Part shown: piece after piece, positions 37,170-49,213 of the stretch
Layout: every line of letters begins with the position of its first letter
How positions within the stretch are numbered: the stretch's first letter is position 1
DNA from: Gracilimonas sp040882225
GTDB lineage: Bacteria > Bacteroidota > Rhodothermia > Balneolales > Balneolaceae
Assembly: GCA_040882225.1 (NCBI GenBank)
Contig: JBBEBR010000017.1
Span: 186,001 to 250,000, forward strand
Direction: 5' to 3'
Length of the DNA: 64,000 bases
Program-made: the position numbers and the translations under genes
The notes under the pieces: model-generated
Seen by the model: the letters and a program-made list of their open reading frames with translations, nothing else
Databases searched by the model: none
Told to the model about the DNA's origin: nothing

Positions 37170-37210
37170 AGCTTTCAGCCACTCCATCCGGATAAAAGTG
37201 GCTGAAAGCT
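37170..37210. repeat. Perfect 14-bp inverted repeat between kinase and regulator
   Basis: AGCTTTCAGCCACT (37170-37183) and its exact complement (37197-37210) flank a 13-nt loop. No T run follows. It may be a REP-like element or reduce read-through from the kinase gene into the regulator gene, which has its own operator. Confidence 0.55.
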
Positions 37211-37273
37211 GACGGCTTGTCCTTCTGACACTTCAGCATTGATTACACACTACTACATTCATGAAGGAAAAAC

Positions 37274-37289
37274 CTACCCTAAAGGGTAG
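37274..37289 (+). promoter_or_regulatory. NarL-type 7-2-7 operator upstream of the regulator gene
   Basis: CTACCCT-AA-AGGGTAG is a perfect inverted repeat with 7-bp arms and a 2-bp spacer, the spacing known for NarL-family dimers. It ends 34 bp before the regulator ATG. A near-identical site lies at 38519-38534 in front of the giant T9SS gene, so both are probably bound by this regulator. Confidence 0.7.
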
Positions 37290-37323
37290 TGGAAAAGAGT
37301 GATAAGAATGATGATTATTAGCC

Positions 37324-37965
37324 ATGAAAAAATTAGAATCTAAAAAGGATATTACGGTTTGTATAGTTGAGGATGATAAAGAAATCCGAGAAAGCCTCGC
37401 TATTATAATAGAAGGCAGTGATGGATTTCAATGTACGACTACTTACCCAACTTGCGAGGCCGCTATAACAAAAATGCAGCAAGCACCCGATGCAGTCTTA
37501 ATGGATATTGACTTACCTGGCAAAAGTGGTATTGAAGGAGTTGAGATTCTTAAAGCAAGATTCCCATCTACTGAATTTATAATGCTCACCATCAGTGAAG
37601 AGACCTCCCACGTATTTGATTCACTTTGTGCCGGGGCTGGTGGATACCTTAAAAAAAATACGCCGCCTTCCAAAATTTTGGATGCCATACAAGAAGTTAT
37701 AACAGGCGGTTCCCCCATGAGCATGGAAATTGCCCGGCTGGTGGTAGAATCATTTCGCACACAGAATAATAATTACGATTTAACCGAACGGGAAAAGGAG
37801 ATTCTCCAAAAATTATGCGGCGGCCACAGCTATAAAATGATTGCCGCCGACCTCAACGTTGATATTAATACGGTGAAGTTTCACATCAAAAACATTTACA
37901 ATAAGCTCCAGGTAAATTCCAAGGGAGAAGCCATTTCCAAATCACTAAAAGAGAATTTGATTTAG
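37324..37965 (+). CDS. NarL/FixJ-family response regulator
   Basis: The 213-residue protein has a receiver domain (E16/D17/D18, phospho-acceptor D61 in LMDIDLPGKSG, T in MLTISEE, lysine in YLKKNTPP). A LuxR-type helix-turn-helix follows (LTEREKEILQKLCGG...NTVKFHIKNIYNKL). It is set between its kinase (34021-37116) and the MBG-repeat T9SS gene. Its own promoter and the promoter of that gene carry the same 7-2-7 palindrome, which points to autoregulation and direct control of the surface protein. Confidence 0.93.
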   Translation: MKKLESKKDITVCIVEDDKEIRESLAIIIEGSDGFQCTTTYPTCEAAITKMQQAPDAVLMDIDLPGKSGIEGVEILKARFPSTEFIMLTISEETSHVFDSLCAGAGGYLKKNTPPSKILDAIQEVITGGSPMSMEIARLVVESFRTQNNNYDLTEREKEILQKLCGGHSYKMIAADLNVDINTVKFHIKNIYNKLQVNSKGEAISKSLKENLI

Positions 37966-37972
37966 GTATCGG

Positions 37973-38389
37973 TCATTCAGTCGTCAGATGAAGCTCAAAA
38001 ATCGGCGGAGGGTTGGTTTGGGCATTGCCTTTGAAAAAGCAATACGGTGATTAGCAAAAACACCATCCATCACCCCGTTTCTGGCTTTCTTACTACATCT
38101 TCCATTCGGGGAAACGGAATGATGGATTTTGAGGCTATAGCTCCATCTTTCGGCTCAGCCGGAACAGGAATCAAAGGCATTCTTAAAACGAGCCGGGTGA
38201 TGGAGCGGGTTAAACAATGCGTCCATAAGATTTTTAATGAATTCTAACATGTTTTGGACAGGTGTGAAGTGATATATATGATGTGTGTGATAATAAAATC
38301 ATCAATCATAAATCCCACCCCCAACGCAGAATTTATTTTAGGTATCAATCCACCGCCGATTTTTGGGCTTCATCTGACGACTGAGTGAC
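37973..38389. mobile_element. MITE-like element with 38-bp terminal inverted repeats
   Basis: 37973-38010 and 38352-38389 are inverted copies over 38 bp with two mismatches (GGTCATTCAGTCGTCAGATG at the left end). The 417-bp element has no transposase; a 66-codon open frame at 38047-38247 looks like chance or debris. Just outside, 38423-38434 repeats the AGTCGTCTGATG end again. It sits in the promoter region of the giant MBG gene. No clear target-site duplication was found. The rest of 38390-38620 holds the operator and probable promoter. Confidence 0.5.
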
Positions 38390-38518
38390 CGGCCAGGCCG
38401 CCTAATCCTGCAAAGAGTCGTCTGATGAATGGTTAGGGCTGAACAGTTTGCATCCATCGGTTTTAACTGTGATGGCTGTGATGTTTATGATGTAAAATCA
38501 CAAATCCCCAATCAAAAC

Positions 38519-38534
38519 CTACCCGAACGGGTAG
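38519..38534 (+). promoter_or_regulatory. NarL-type 7-2-7 operator upstream of the giant MBG gene
   Basis: CTACCCG-AA-CGGGTAG is a perfect palindrome with the same spacing and spacer as 37274-37289. It lies 86 bp before the ATG at 38621, a suitable place for activation. Confidence 0.7.
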
Positions 38535-38620
38535 TTACCAATCCCCTTTTTATTTAGTAAGGTGATACCGTAAGCCAAAACATCAAATCATGGTACAGAA
38601 TGGAAATTAGGACACTAACA

Positions 38621-41600
38621 ATGAATCTGATTAAAAAATCAACATTTCTCACTCTCTCAATATTGTTTCTATGGGGAAATAGTTTTGCCCAGACCCAGAT
38701 TTCGGATTGGGAGGAACTGCATAATGTACGCAATGGTCTAAGTGGCAACTACGAGCTTGTTAATGATTTGGACGAAACCACCGCCGGCTACGATACCTAT
38801 GCTTCGGAAACGGCGAAAGGCAGCAATGACTGGGATCCAAATGGCTGGGATCCAATTGGCGATAACAGCTCCCCATTCACCGGCACCTTCGATGGAAACG
38901 GCTACACCATTTCGGATCTGCATATCAACCAGATTAATAGAGACTATGTTGGGCTGTTCGGAGGCGTCGGCTCCGGTGGAGTGATCAAGAACGTCGGGGT
39001 GGTTAACGCCGATGTCACCGGCGAAAACTATGTGGGCGGCCTCGTCGGCATCAACCTAGGCACTATCACTGAGTCGTACGCCACCGGCAGTGTCGAGGGC
39101 GAAATCCACGTGGGCGGCCTCGTCGGCTTCAACCCCGGCGGCACCATCAGCCAGTCGTACGCCACCGGCAGTGTCGTGGGCTCCGGCAACAACGTGGGCG
39201 GCCTCGTCGGCTACAACGCCTTCGGCTGCGAAATCAACGAATCCTACGCCACCGGCAGTGTCGAGGGCTCCGGCCACAGCGTGGGCGGCCTCGTCGGCTA
39301 CAACGTCTTCGGCTGCGAAATCAACGAATCCTACGCCACCGGCAGTGTCGACGGCGACAACCACGTGGGCGGCCTTGTCGGTCGGAACGAAGGCGGCAGC
39401 ATCAGCGACTCTTACTGGGACACCGAGACGACCGGACAGACAAGCTCCGCCGGTGGTAGCACGGGCCACACCACCGCCAATATGAAGGACAAATCCACCT
39501 TCACCGATTGGGATTTTGAGGAGGTATGGCAGATTGACGAGCCTGCTGGCGGAAGCATTTCGTATCCCTATTTGCAAAGTAATACGCAAGATCCGGGCCC
39601 GGGCTTTGAGGTTTTAAATATCCCTCCCGTAGCCTCTGAGGTTACCTTTGCCGGCACTTTAGAAATAGACGAAACCCTCACCACCGGGTATGATTACTTC
39701 GATGAGGACGGCGATACTGAATCCGGCTCCACCTACCAATGGTACCGCGCGGATGATGCGGCGGGAACGAGTCGATCTGCTATTAATGATGCAACTTCTG
39801 ATACGTACACGCTAAAAGTCGCTGATGTCAGTAAATACATCAGTTTTGAAGTGACGCCGAATGACGGCTCTGATGCAGGCGATGCAGTAGAAAGTGATTT
39901 CAGCGGCCCGGTAGCCTCACCCTTTGCCGGCGGTGAAGGCACCGAAGCCAATCCCTACCAGGTAGCCAACGCCGAACAACTGGATTACGTGCGCGATTTC
40001 TTAGATAACCATTTTGAACAAACCGGGGGTATTGATCTTTCCGGCTATGCTAATTGGGAGCCGATTGGAACGGATGGCGATAGGTTTACCGGCACCTTCG
40101 ATGGAAACGGCTACACCATTTCGGATCTGCATATCAACCGGGGTGATGAAAGTTATGTTGGCCTGTTCGGATACAACGGCTCCGGTGGAGTGATCAAGAA
40201 CGTCGGGGTGGTTAACGCCAATGTCACCGGCGGCTCCTATGTGGGCGGCCTCGTCGGCTTCAACGGCGGCGACATCAGCAAGTCCTACGCCACCGGCAGC
40301 GTCGACGGCAACGGCGGCGTGGGCGGCCTCGTCGGCTTCAACGGCGGCGACATCAGCCAGACGTATGCTACCGGCAGCGTCGACGGGGGCGGCGGCACCG
40401 TGGGCGGCCTCGTCGGCACCAACGCCAACGAAATCAGCGAATCCTACGCCACCGGCAGCGTCGACGGGGGCGGCCTCGTCGGCTTCAACTTAACTGCCAC
40501 CATTAGCGATTCCTACTGGGACAAGGAGACGACCGGACAGACGAGTTCTTCCGGCTCTGGCGATGAGTTCGGCCTCACCACCGCCGATATGAAGGACAAA
40601 TCCACCTTCACCGATTGGGATTTTGAGGAGGTGTGGCAGATTGACGAGCCTGCTGACGGAAGCATTTCGTATCCCTATCTGCAAAGTAACACCCAGGATC
40701 CGGCCCCTGGATTAGAGGTTTTAAACGAACCTCCCGTAGCTTCTGAGGTTACCATATCAGGAACCCTTCAATACGATGAAGAACTCACCGGCGAGTATGA
40801 TTATTCCGATGCCGAAGAGGATGCTGAATCCGGCTCCACCTACCAATGGTACCGCGCCGATGAGGCAAACGGAACGGGGCGCTCAGCCATTGATGGAGCA
40901 ACATCTGCAACCTACACGCTTGTAGCTGCAGATGTGGGCAAACATATCAGTTTTGAAGTAACGCCGCACGATGGCACCAATACAGGTGATCCTGCAGAAA
41001 GTCCGTTACAAGGCCCGGTGTACACCACCCCAACGCTTACCACTTCGGCAGCAACCGCCATCACCGATGACGAGGCAACGCTAAACGGGGAGGTCACCTC
41101 CGACGGATTTAATACCGTTACCGGGCGCGGCTTTGTGTATAGCCTGGAAGAAGCCCCCACCGTGGATGGGGATGGGGACACCAACATTGAGGTGGACGAT
41201 GGCACCGGCACCTTTTCCGAGGTGGTTGACGGCCTGCTGCCCAACCGCACCTATTACGTGCGCTCCTACGCGGTAAATGAGGCGGGAACAGCCTACGGGG
41301 ACGAAATTGATTTTACAACCAATAAAAAAGCACTGACTATTTCGGGCGATTTTACGCCCAATGACAGGGCCTATGACGGGACAAGCGATGCCACGGCAGA
41401 TACCGAAACCCTGGACGTGACCGGCGCTGAAGGCGGCGACGAGGTAAGCCTTGAGAGCTTTGAGCTTGCATTTAGTCAACCCGATGTGGGAGAGGATCTT
41501 GAGGTAGAGATCACCGCCGCCACCCTTACCGGAGACGATGCGGATAACTATACGGTCTCGCTGGCGGGCGCTCATACAGCGGAGGCCTCCATCACCGCCA

Positions 41601-44600
41601 AAGAACTTACTATTGCTGATACCTTCACCATCGAGGCCAAAACCTATGACGGCTCGGACGAAGCCACTATTGATGATAACAGCCTGTCCCTGAACGGGGT
41701 GGTGGACGATGAGGACGTTAACTTGGAAAGCTTTGACCTGAATTTCCCGCAAGCAGATGGGGGAACCGGGCTCACCGTGAGCCTGTCAAACCCGGCGCTT
41801 TCCGGGGAAGATAGTGCCAATTATACGGTGACGGCGGATGGCTCGCCCACCCTTCAAGCCGATATCACCGCGCGTACCTTAGAGCTTTCGAACTTCACCG
41901 CCGATGGCAAAACCTACGATGGCAGCACCGATGTAACCAGGGATGGTTTTGAGGATGACCGCGTGGGCGGCGACGAGCTTGCATTTACCTACGATGTGGG
42001 GTTTGTCAGCGCGAATGCTGGAACAGGCGTGGCCGTCAATTACACCAATTTGGCTATTTCCGGTGGGGCCGACCAGGATAACTACGAGTTGGCTTCGACT
42101 ACTGGCTCGGCCACCGCAAACATTACCCAGCGCGAACTTACCATTGTTGCCGACGGCAAAACTAAGGTATATGGAGCCGCTGATCCGGGGTTGACCTACC
42201 AAATCACCGACGGCGAATTGGTGGAAGGAGAATCGCTGGAGGGAGAATTAAACCGCGATGCTGGAGATGATACGGGCACCTACGCCATCAACCAGAATTC
42301 GCTCTCAGCCGGAGATAATTATACCATCAGCTACACCGGGGCTAACCTGGAGATTACTCCAAAAACGCTCACGATTACCGCAGATGCCGGGCTTACCAAA
42401 GTATACGGGCAGGACGATCCCGAATTAACCTACCAAATTACCGAAGGCGAACTGGTGGATGGGGAATCGCTCACGGGAGAATTAGAACGCGAGGCGGGAG
42501 AGGATGCAGGCAGCTATGCCATTGACCAGAATACGCTAACGGCTGGAGATAATTATACCATCACCTACACCGGGGCTAACCTGGAGATTACTCCAAAAAC
42601 GCTCACGATTACCGCAGATGCGGACCTCACGAAAGTATACGGGCAGGACGATCCCGAACTCACCTACAGCGCCAGCGGGTTTGAGCTGGGCAATGATGAG
42701 GATGTGTTGACCGGGGATTTGACCAGAGAGGTCGGAGAAGATGCAGGTAGCTACGAGGTTCAGCAAGGCGACCTGGAAGCCGGCGCTAACTACAGTATTA
42801 GCTTTACCAGCGATAACCTGGAGATCACTCCGAAAACCCTGGCGGTAACAGCGAATGCCGGACAGAATAAAGTTTATGGGGAGACCGATCCAACGTTCAC
42901 CTACTCAGCCAATGGCTTTGAATTTACCGATGACGAGGATGTGATTAATGGCTCCCTGTCCCGGGAGTCCGGCGATGATGTGGGCGATTATGCCCTGGAA
43001 ATTGGTGACCTGGATGTCGGAGACAACTACACCATCGACTACACCGGGGCCGATTTCCAGATCACCCAACGCACACTGAACCTCTCGAATTTCACCGCCG
43101 ATGGGAAAACCTACGATGGCACCACCGAGCTAACCGGAGCTGGCTTTGAGGACGACCGCGTGGGCGGCGGCGAGCTGGTATTCACCTACGATGTGGCTTT
43201 TGCCAGCAAAGATGCGGAAGCGGGAGCGGCCGTTAATTACACCAATATTACAATCTCCGGCGGGGAAGATCAGGATAACTATACTCTGGCCTCCAACACG
43301 GGATCAACGACGGCTACTATTACTCAACGTGCTTTGGCTATTTCTGCGGATGCCAAAACCAAAGTGTATGGAGCCGCTGATCCGGGGTTGACCTACCAAA
43401 TCACCGACGGCGAATTGGTGGNNNNNNNNNNNNNNNNNNNNNNNNNNNNNNNNNNNNNNNNNNNNNNNNNNNNNNNNNNNNNNNNNNNNNNNNNNNNNNN
43501 NNNNNNNNNNNNNNNNNNNNNACCGGGGCTAACCTGGAGATTACTCCAAAAACGCTCACGATTACCGCAGATGCGGCCCTCACGAAAGTATACGGGCAGG
43601 ACGATCCTGAATTAACCTACCAAATCACCGAAGGGGAACTGGTGGATGGGGAGTCGCTCACCGGAGAATTAGAACGCGAGGCGGGAGAGAATGCAGGCAG
43701 CTATGCCATTATCCAAGGCGACCTTGCCGCTGGTTCCAACTACAGCATCAGTTTTACAAGTGCAGATTTCGCCATCACACCGAAGACACTATCCATAGCA
43801 GCGAATGCCGGACAGAATAAAGTTTATGGGGAGACCGATCCAACGTTCACCTACTCAGCCAATGGCTTTGAATTTACCGATGACGAGGATGTGATTAATG
43901 GCTCCCTGTCCCGGGAGTCCGGCGATGATGTGGGCGATTATGCCCTGGAAATTGGTGACCTGGATGTCGGAGACAACTACACCATCGACTACACCGGGGC
44001 CGATTTCCAGATCACCCAACGCACACTGAACCTCTCGAATTTCACCGCCGATGGGAAAACCTACGATGGCACCACCGAGCTAACCGGAGCTGGCTTTGAG
44101 GACGACCGCGTGGGCGGCGACGAGCTTGCATTTACCTACGATGTGGGGTTTGTCAGCGCGAATGCTGGAACAGGCGTGGCCGTCAATTACACCAATTTGG
44201 CTATTTCCGGTGGGGCCGACCAGGATAACTACGAGTTGGCTTCGACTACTGGCTCGGCCACCGCAAACATTACCCAGCGCGAACTTACCATTGTCGCCGA
44301 CGGGCAAACTAAGGTATATGGAGCAGCTGATCCGGGGTTGACCTACCAAATTACGGAAGTGGAACTTGTGGAAGGAGAATCCTTAGAGGGAGAGCTGAGC
44401 CGCGAGTCCGGTGAAGGTGTGGAAAGCTATGCGATTACCCAAGGCGATTTGACGGCGGGGGACAACTATACGATGGACTATACGGGGGCTGATTTAGAGA
44501 TCACCCGTAAAGAATTAACGGTCACTGTAGATGCCGGTTTGACGAAAGTATATGGGCAGGACGATCCCGAACTCACCTACAGCGCCACTGGTTTTTCGGA

Positions 44601-47600
44601 TGATGATGACGAAAACGAAAACATCTTCTCCGGTAGCCTGTCGCGTGCGTCCGGCGAAACCGTGGGGACTTACGAAATTACCCAAGGCGATCTCGTGGCC
44701 AATGGTAACTACAGTATTAGCTTTACCAGCGATAACCTGGAGATCACTCCGAAAACCCTGGCGGTAACAGCGAATGCCGGACAGAATAAAGTTTATGGGG
44801 AGACCGATCCAACGTTCACCTACTCAGCCAATGGCTTTGAATTTACCGATGACGAGGATGTGATTAATGGCTCCCTGTCCCGGGAGTCCGGCGATGATGT
44901 GGGCGATTATGCCCTGGAAATTGGTGACCTGGATGTCGGAGACAACTACACCATCGACTACACCGGGGCCGATTTCCAGATCACCCAACGCACACTGAAC
45001 CTCTCGAATTTCACCGCCGATGGGAAAACCTACGATGGCACCACCGAGCTAACCGGAGCTGGCTTTGAGGACGACCGCGTGGGCGGCGACGAGCTTGCAT
45101 TTACCTACGATGTGGGGTTTGTCAGCGCGAATGCTGGAACAGGTGTGGCCGTCAATTACACCAATTTGGCTATTTCCGGCGGGGAAGATCAGGATAACTA
45201 CACGCTGGCGGCGACCACCACAGGGTCGGCCACGGCGGACATCAACCCGCGCGCCCTTGAGATCACCGCCGATGCCGGGCAGAGTAAAGTGTATGGAGAA
45301 GATGATCCCGATTTGAACTTCGAAATAACAAGTGGAAGTTTGGTAGTTGGAGATGAACTGACGGGCACCCTTGAGCGCGCCACCGGCGAGGCGATTGACA
45401 CGTATGCCATCAGCCAGGGAGACCTGAGCGCAGGCGGGAATTACGCAATCTCGTACACTGGGGATGATTTTACCATCACCCCGAGAGAGCTGACTATAAC
45501 AGCTGATAATAATCAAAGTAAAGTGTATGGAGAGGCGGATCCCACCTTCACATTTAACGCAACGGGCTTTTCCGACGGGGATGGCGTGTCCTCCATCTTA
45601 ACCGGGGCCTTAGCCCGCGATGCCGGAGAAGATGCGGGGGACTACACCATTACCGGGGGCGACCTGGCGGCCGGATCCAACTACACGATAACCTTCAACA
45701 GCGCCGAATTTAGCATTGACCCCAAAACGCTGACGGTAACGACCGACAGCGGCCTTGAAAAAATCTATGGAGACGATGAGCCGGAGCTCACTTTCCAGGC
45801 GAGCGGCTTTGCCGGTGGCGATGATGAGGATATCCTGAGCGGTGTGCTGGCAAGAGAAGATGGAGAGAATGCCGGAGGGTATGAAATCCTACAAGGAGAT
45901 CTGTCAACCGGTACTAACTACACCATCGATTTTGAAGGGGAGGCATTTACCATTACGGCCCGCACCCTTGTGCTAAGTAATTTCACCGCCGGGGATAAAA
46001 CCTATGACGGAAATACAGAAACCCAGGGAAGCTTTGACGATGATCGTATTGGAGACGATGGGCTTAGTTTTGACTACCAGGTGGCTTTCGAAGACAAAAA
46101 CGTTGGGGATGACAAACAGGTAGAGTTTACCCAGATTAGCCTTGGCGGGGCATTCGGGGCGAATTACCAGCTGGAAAGTACCACCGGGGCGGCAAGCGCG
46201 TCCATCACTCCGCAGGAGCTGTCCATAGCCGCCGATGATGTGGGTAAAGAATTTGGTGAAGCTGATCCCGAACTGAGCTACCAAGTTACCGAAGGGGAAT
46301 TATTGGAAGGTGAGCAACTCTCCGGGAGCCTGGAGCGCCAGGCCGGGGAAGGCGTGGGAAGCTACGCCATTGGCCGGGGCAGCCTCACGGCTGGTGATAA
46401 TTACAGTATCACGTTTAACGAAGCTGAATTTACCATTGAAGGCAAAGAGCTATTGGTTCAGGCAGAAGAAGACCAGCAGAAGACGTATGGCGAAGATGAT
46501 CCCGAATTTATATTCGAAATTGTTGGCTTTGGCCATGACGATGATGAATCCATACTCAGTGGAACGCTTTCACGGGAAGAAGGGGAGCAAGCTGGAACCT
46601 ACGAAATCACTCTCGGCAACATGGAAGCCAGTGATAATTACCAGCTCTCCATTGAAAGCGCTGAATTCACCATTAATCGGGCTGAGCTGGTGTTAGAGGC
46701 GGACTCCGGACTCACAAAATTTGTTGGCGAGGCCGATTCAGTGTTCACTTATCAGTACAGTGGCTTTGCCTTTGATGATGAGGAATCCTTGTTTGAAGGG
46801 GCTCTATCCAGAGAAGAAGGGGAAGGGTTTGGCAGCTACGCAATCACCCTTGGCACTCTGAGTGCGGGTACTAATTATAGCATCACCTTTACCGGAGCCG
46901 AGTTCAGAATCCTCAGGACCTCCCCGGTTATAGTGGAGCGAAGTCCAGAAACAGATGCTCCTGAGGCTGCTTTGGATGTAGCAATATATGCCGACTTCGA
47001 TCAGGAAATACGTGTAGGGGATGAAACAAAGATTACACTTGCTGATGAGACGGGGCAGCCGGTTGAAGTCACCGTTGAATCTGACGGAGAGCGGGTCGAG
47101 CTGACCCATGATGGTCTTTCGACGGTTACACAATACAGAGTAGAATTTGAAGCAGGTGCCATCGAAAATATGGACAGCATTGCCAATGCTGCCATGAGCT
47201 GGTCATTTACAACCATTGTACAAATTCCAGAACCCGTGGTGCTTTCTTCGCCGGCCGATAGCACGGGATCAGTGAGCCTCACGCAGTCGCTGGACTTCAA
47301 CTGGCAGGAAGAAGGTGTGGCCGAAAGCTACGAATTCAAACTTTCGACCGATCCTGAATTCACCGAGCCTATCTATGAGTCAGGTGCTATAGAAGATGAA
47401 TCTCTTGTTTACGGGGATCCACTTACACCAGGGCAGGGATATTTTTGGCGAGTCAGAGCGGTAAATAAAGCCGGCACCGGGCCGTGGTCAGAGCCGGGAT
47501 TGTTTGTGACCAGTTTGGCCACTCCTGTACTGACATTCCCTGAAGACGATGCCGTGGAAATAAGCACCGCCCCGAACCTGCAGTGGGAGAAAGGGATCGA

Positions 47601-49161
47601 GGCATCCACCTCAAACCTGCGATTTAGTTCGGATAGTTTATTTGTTGAAGACGTTATAGATGTTGTTGCTGAGAGCAACGCATATTTAGTCGAGGCACTC
47701 GATGCTGAACAAACCTATTACTGGCAGGTGCGCGACTCGGCGGTTATCAGCGGTGTGTCTACCCTAAGTGATTCCAGTGGAATATATGCCTTTACCACCC
47801 GCCCCGACCCCGAAGATACCGAAGACGAGCCGGTAACGGTTACCATCAACTTTGGGAATACTTCCGGGAGTGGTGAGCCGGGCGAGCCAGGAGGAAATCC
47901 GGATGAGCAAACTGCCCCTCAACAGATCGATTACCGTATGGTAGGCCTGCCCGGCACCGATGGTATTCGCCTGGATGAGTTTTTTGAAGGCCCGTATCGC
48001 GATGGGTGGAGAGCCTTTTACGAGACCGGGGCCGAGACCAATTTTTACGATGAATATGAAGAGGACGATCCCCGCTTCACCTTTACCCCGGGGCTGGGTT
48101 TCTGGATGCTGAGCACCGATATTATAGCCGATGAGTTTTCCTTTTCCGCCGTCCAGACCGATGCCGCAGACACCTATGGCATCGCGGTGCACCCAGGCTG
48201 GAACATCATTGCGAATCCTTTCCAAAGCCCGGTGGAGTGGAGTCTGGTGGAGTCTTTTAATGAGATCAGTAGTCCGTTATATGGCTATGCCCAAGCGTTT
48301 GTTCAGGTGGATACCTTGCAGCCCTTTGCCGGCTACTACTACTATAATGATCCGGCTTTAGATAAAGACAACTTATATATCCCGTATACCGGCTATGATC
48401 AGCGGGGTACGGCGAAAGTGGCCTCAAAAGCGGATGAACTTCTAAAAGATACGCCTCAGATAAAACTTATCCTAAGTTCTAAAGAGCAGGCAATAAGTGA
48501 GGTAAACCTTATCACTAACCTGCCGGCGACTAAATCCGGTGGCATCAACCTTGACAGGCTGCATCCTAATCTGGAACAGGCGAAGAGCGGGATGGTGGTA
48601 ACAGGTGATCAGGCCTCACGCTTGCGCTATAACCGAATGGAGGTTGAGCCAGCCGGCGATCTTCCGTACCACCTTGAGGCTAAAACCGATGTGGGGCGCC
48701 ACTATAGTTGGAGCCTGAAAACCGTTAACCAGCCAGACGGTGAGGCGGTATTGCTGGTCAATAAGGCCACTCTGGCTTCTTTTATAGTAACCAGCGGCCA
48801 ACCGGCCAGAGTAAAAGCGACCGAGCCGATTTCACGATTCGAGTTGTTTATAGGAGATGAGCAGGAGTTGCTTGAGAAGCAGGAATCACTGTTGCCAGCC
48901 ACCTTTGAACTCTCTCAAAATTACCCGAACCCGTTTAACCCGGCTACCAATATCCGGTTCTCGGTGCCTGAGCGGGCGCAGGTGACTCTGGAGATCTACG
49001 ACATCCTGGGCCGCAAGGTGCAGACTCTGGTTAGCCAGGCTATGCAACCGGGTTGGCATGTGGTCAGCTGGAACGCCTCACAACTGTCGAGTGGGATGTA
49101 CCTGTACCGCCTGCAGGCCGGAAATGCAGTCTTCACCAAGAAATTAACCCTTATCAAGTAA
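38621..49161 (+). CDS. Giant GLUG/MBG/YDG-repeat adhesin-like protein with T9SS sorting domain (spans assembly gap)
   Basis: About 3,500 residues, one gene broken only by the 100-N filler at 43422-43521. The ATG at 38621 gives a signal peptide ending NSFAQ; an ATG at 38600 is possible. Two GLUG blocks come first (VGGLVGFNGGDISKSYATGS), each followed by an Ig-like unit. A long array then alternates MBG domains (KVYGxxDPxLTYxxTxG) with YDG domains (KTYDGTTE). Bacterial Ig-like and fibronectin domains follow, then a variant of the constant module (IDYRMVGLPG) and the T9SS tail. MBG/YDG arrays are typical of large adhesins. GC content, above all in the GLUG part, is clearly higher than in neighbouring genes. 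The operator at 38519 suggests control by the regulator at 37324. Confidence 0.92.
42851..45143 (+). repeat. Near-identical DNA copies within the MBG/YDG array
   Basis: By eye, 42851-43169 is identical to 43801-44119 (319 bp), and 43801-44174 is identical to 44770-45143 (374 bp). Other stretches, such as the one starting near 41950, match parts of the second copy. The exchange of blocks looks like recent recombination within the gene and explains the assembly gap in the same region. Confidence 0.8.
43422..43521. other. Scaffold gap (100 N) inside the MBG array
   Basis: Exactly 100 N. The left flank matches sequence ending near 42222 and the right flank matches sequence near 42335 and 42569, both inside the same array. 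The gap is probably a collapsed repeat; domain number and gene length are uncertain. Confidence 0.97.
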
Positions 49162-49173
49162 TTTAACATTCCC

Positions 49174-49191
49174 CCGAAGGGGTGCCTTCGG
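49174..49191 (+). promoter_or_regulatory. Intercistronic hairpin after the MBG gene
   Basis: CCGAAGG-GGTG-CCTTCGG (7-bp stem, 4-nt loop) between the giant gene and the small gene at 49214. No T run follows. It holds the same position as the hairpins in the PIDGGL cassettes. Confidence 0.55.
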
Positions 49192-49213
49192 CAAACATTC
49201 AAACATTTCCCCC

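Noticed and set aside
38047..38247. A 66-codon gene inside the inverted-repeat element
   Set aside because: No recognisable motif and no start signal; the element is better explained as non-coding.
39056..40684. Antisense and shifted Ala/Gly-rich frames in the GLUG region
   Set aside because: They are by-products of GC-rich repeat DNA; the plus-strand frame encodes well-formed GLUG repeats.
38600..49161. Two separate MBG genes meeting at the N run
   Set aside because: Same reasoning as for the BspA gene: filler length breaks the frame, and only the joined gene has both a signal peptide and a sorting domain.
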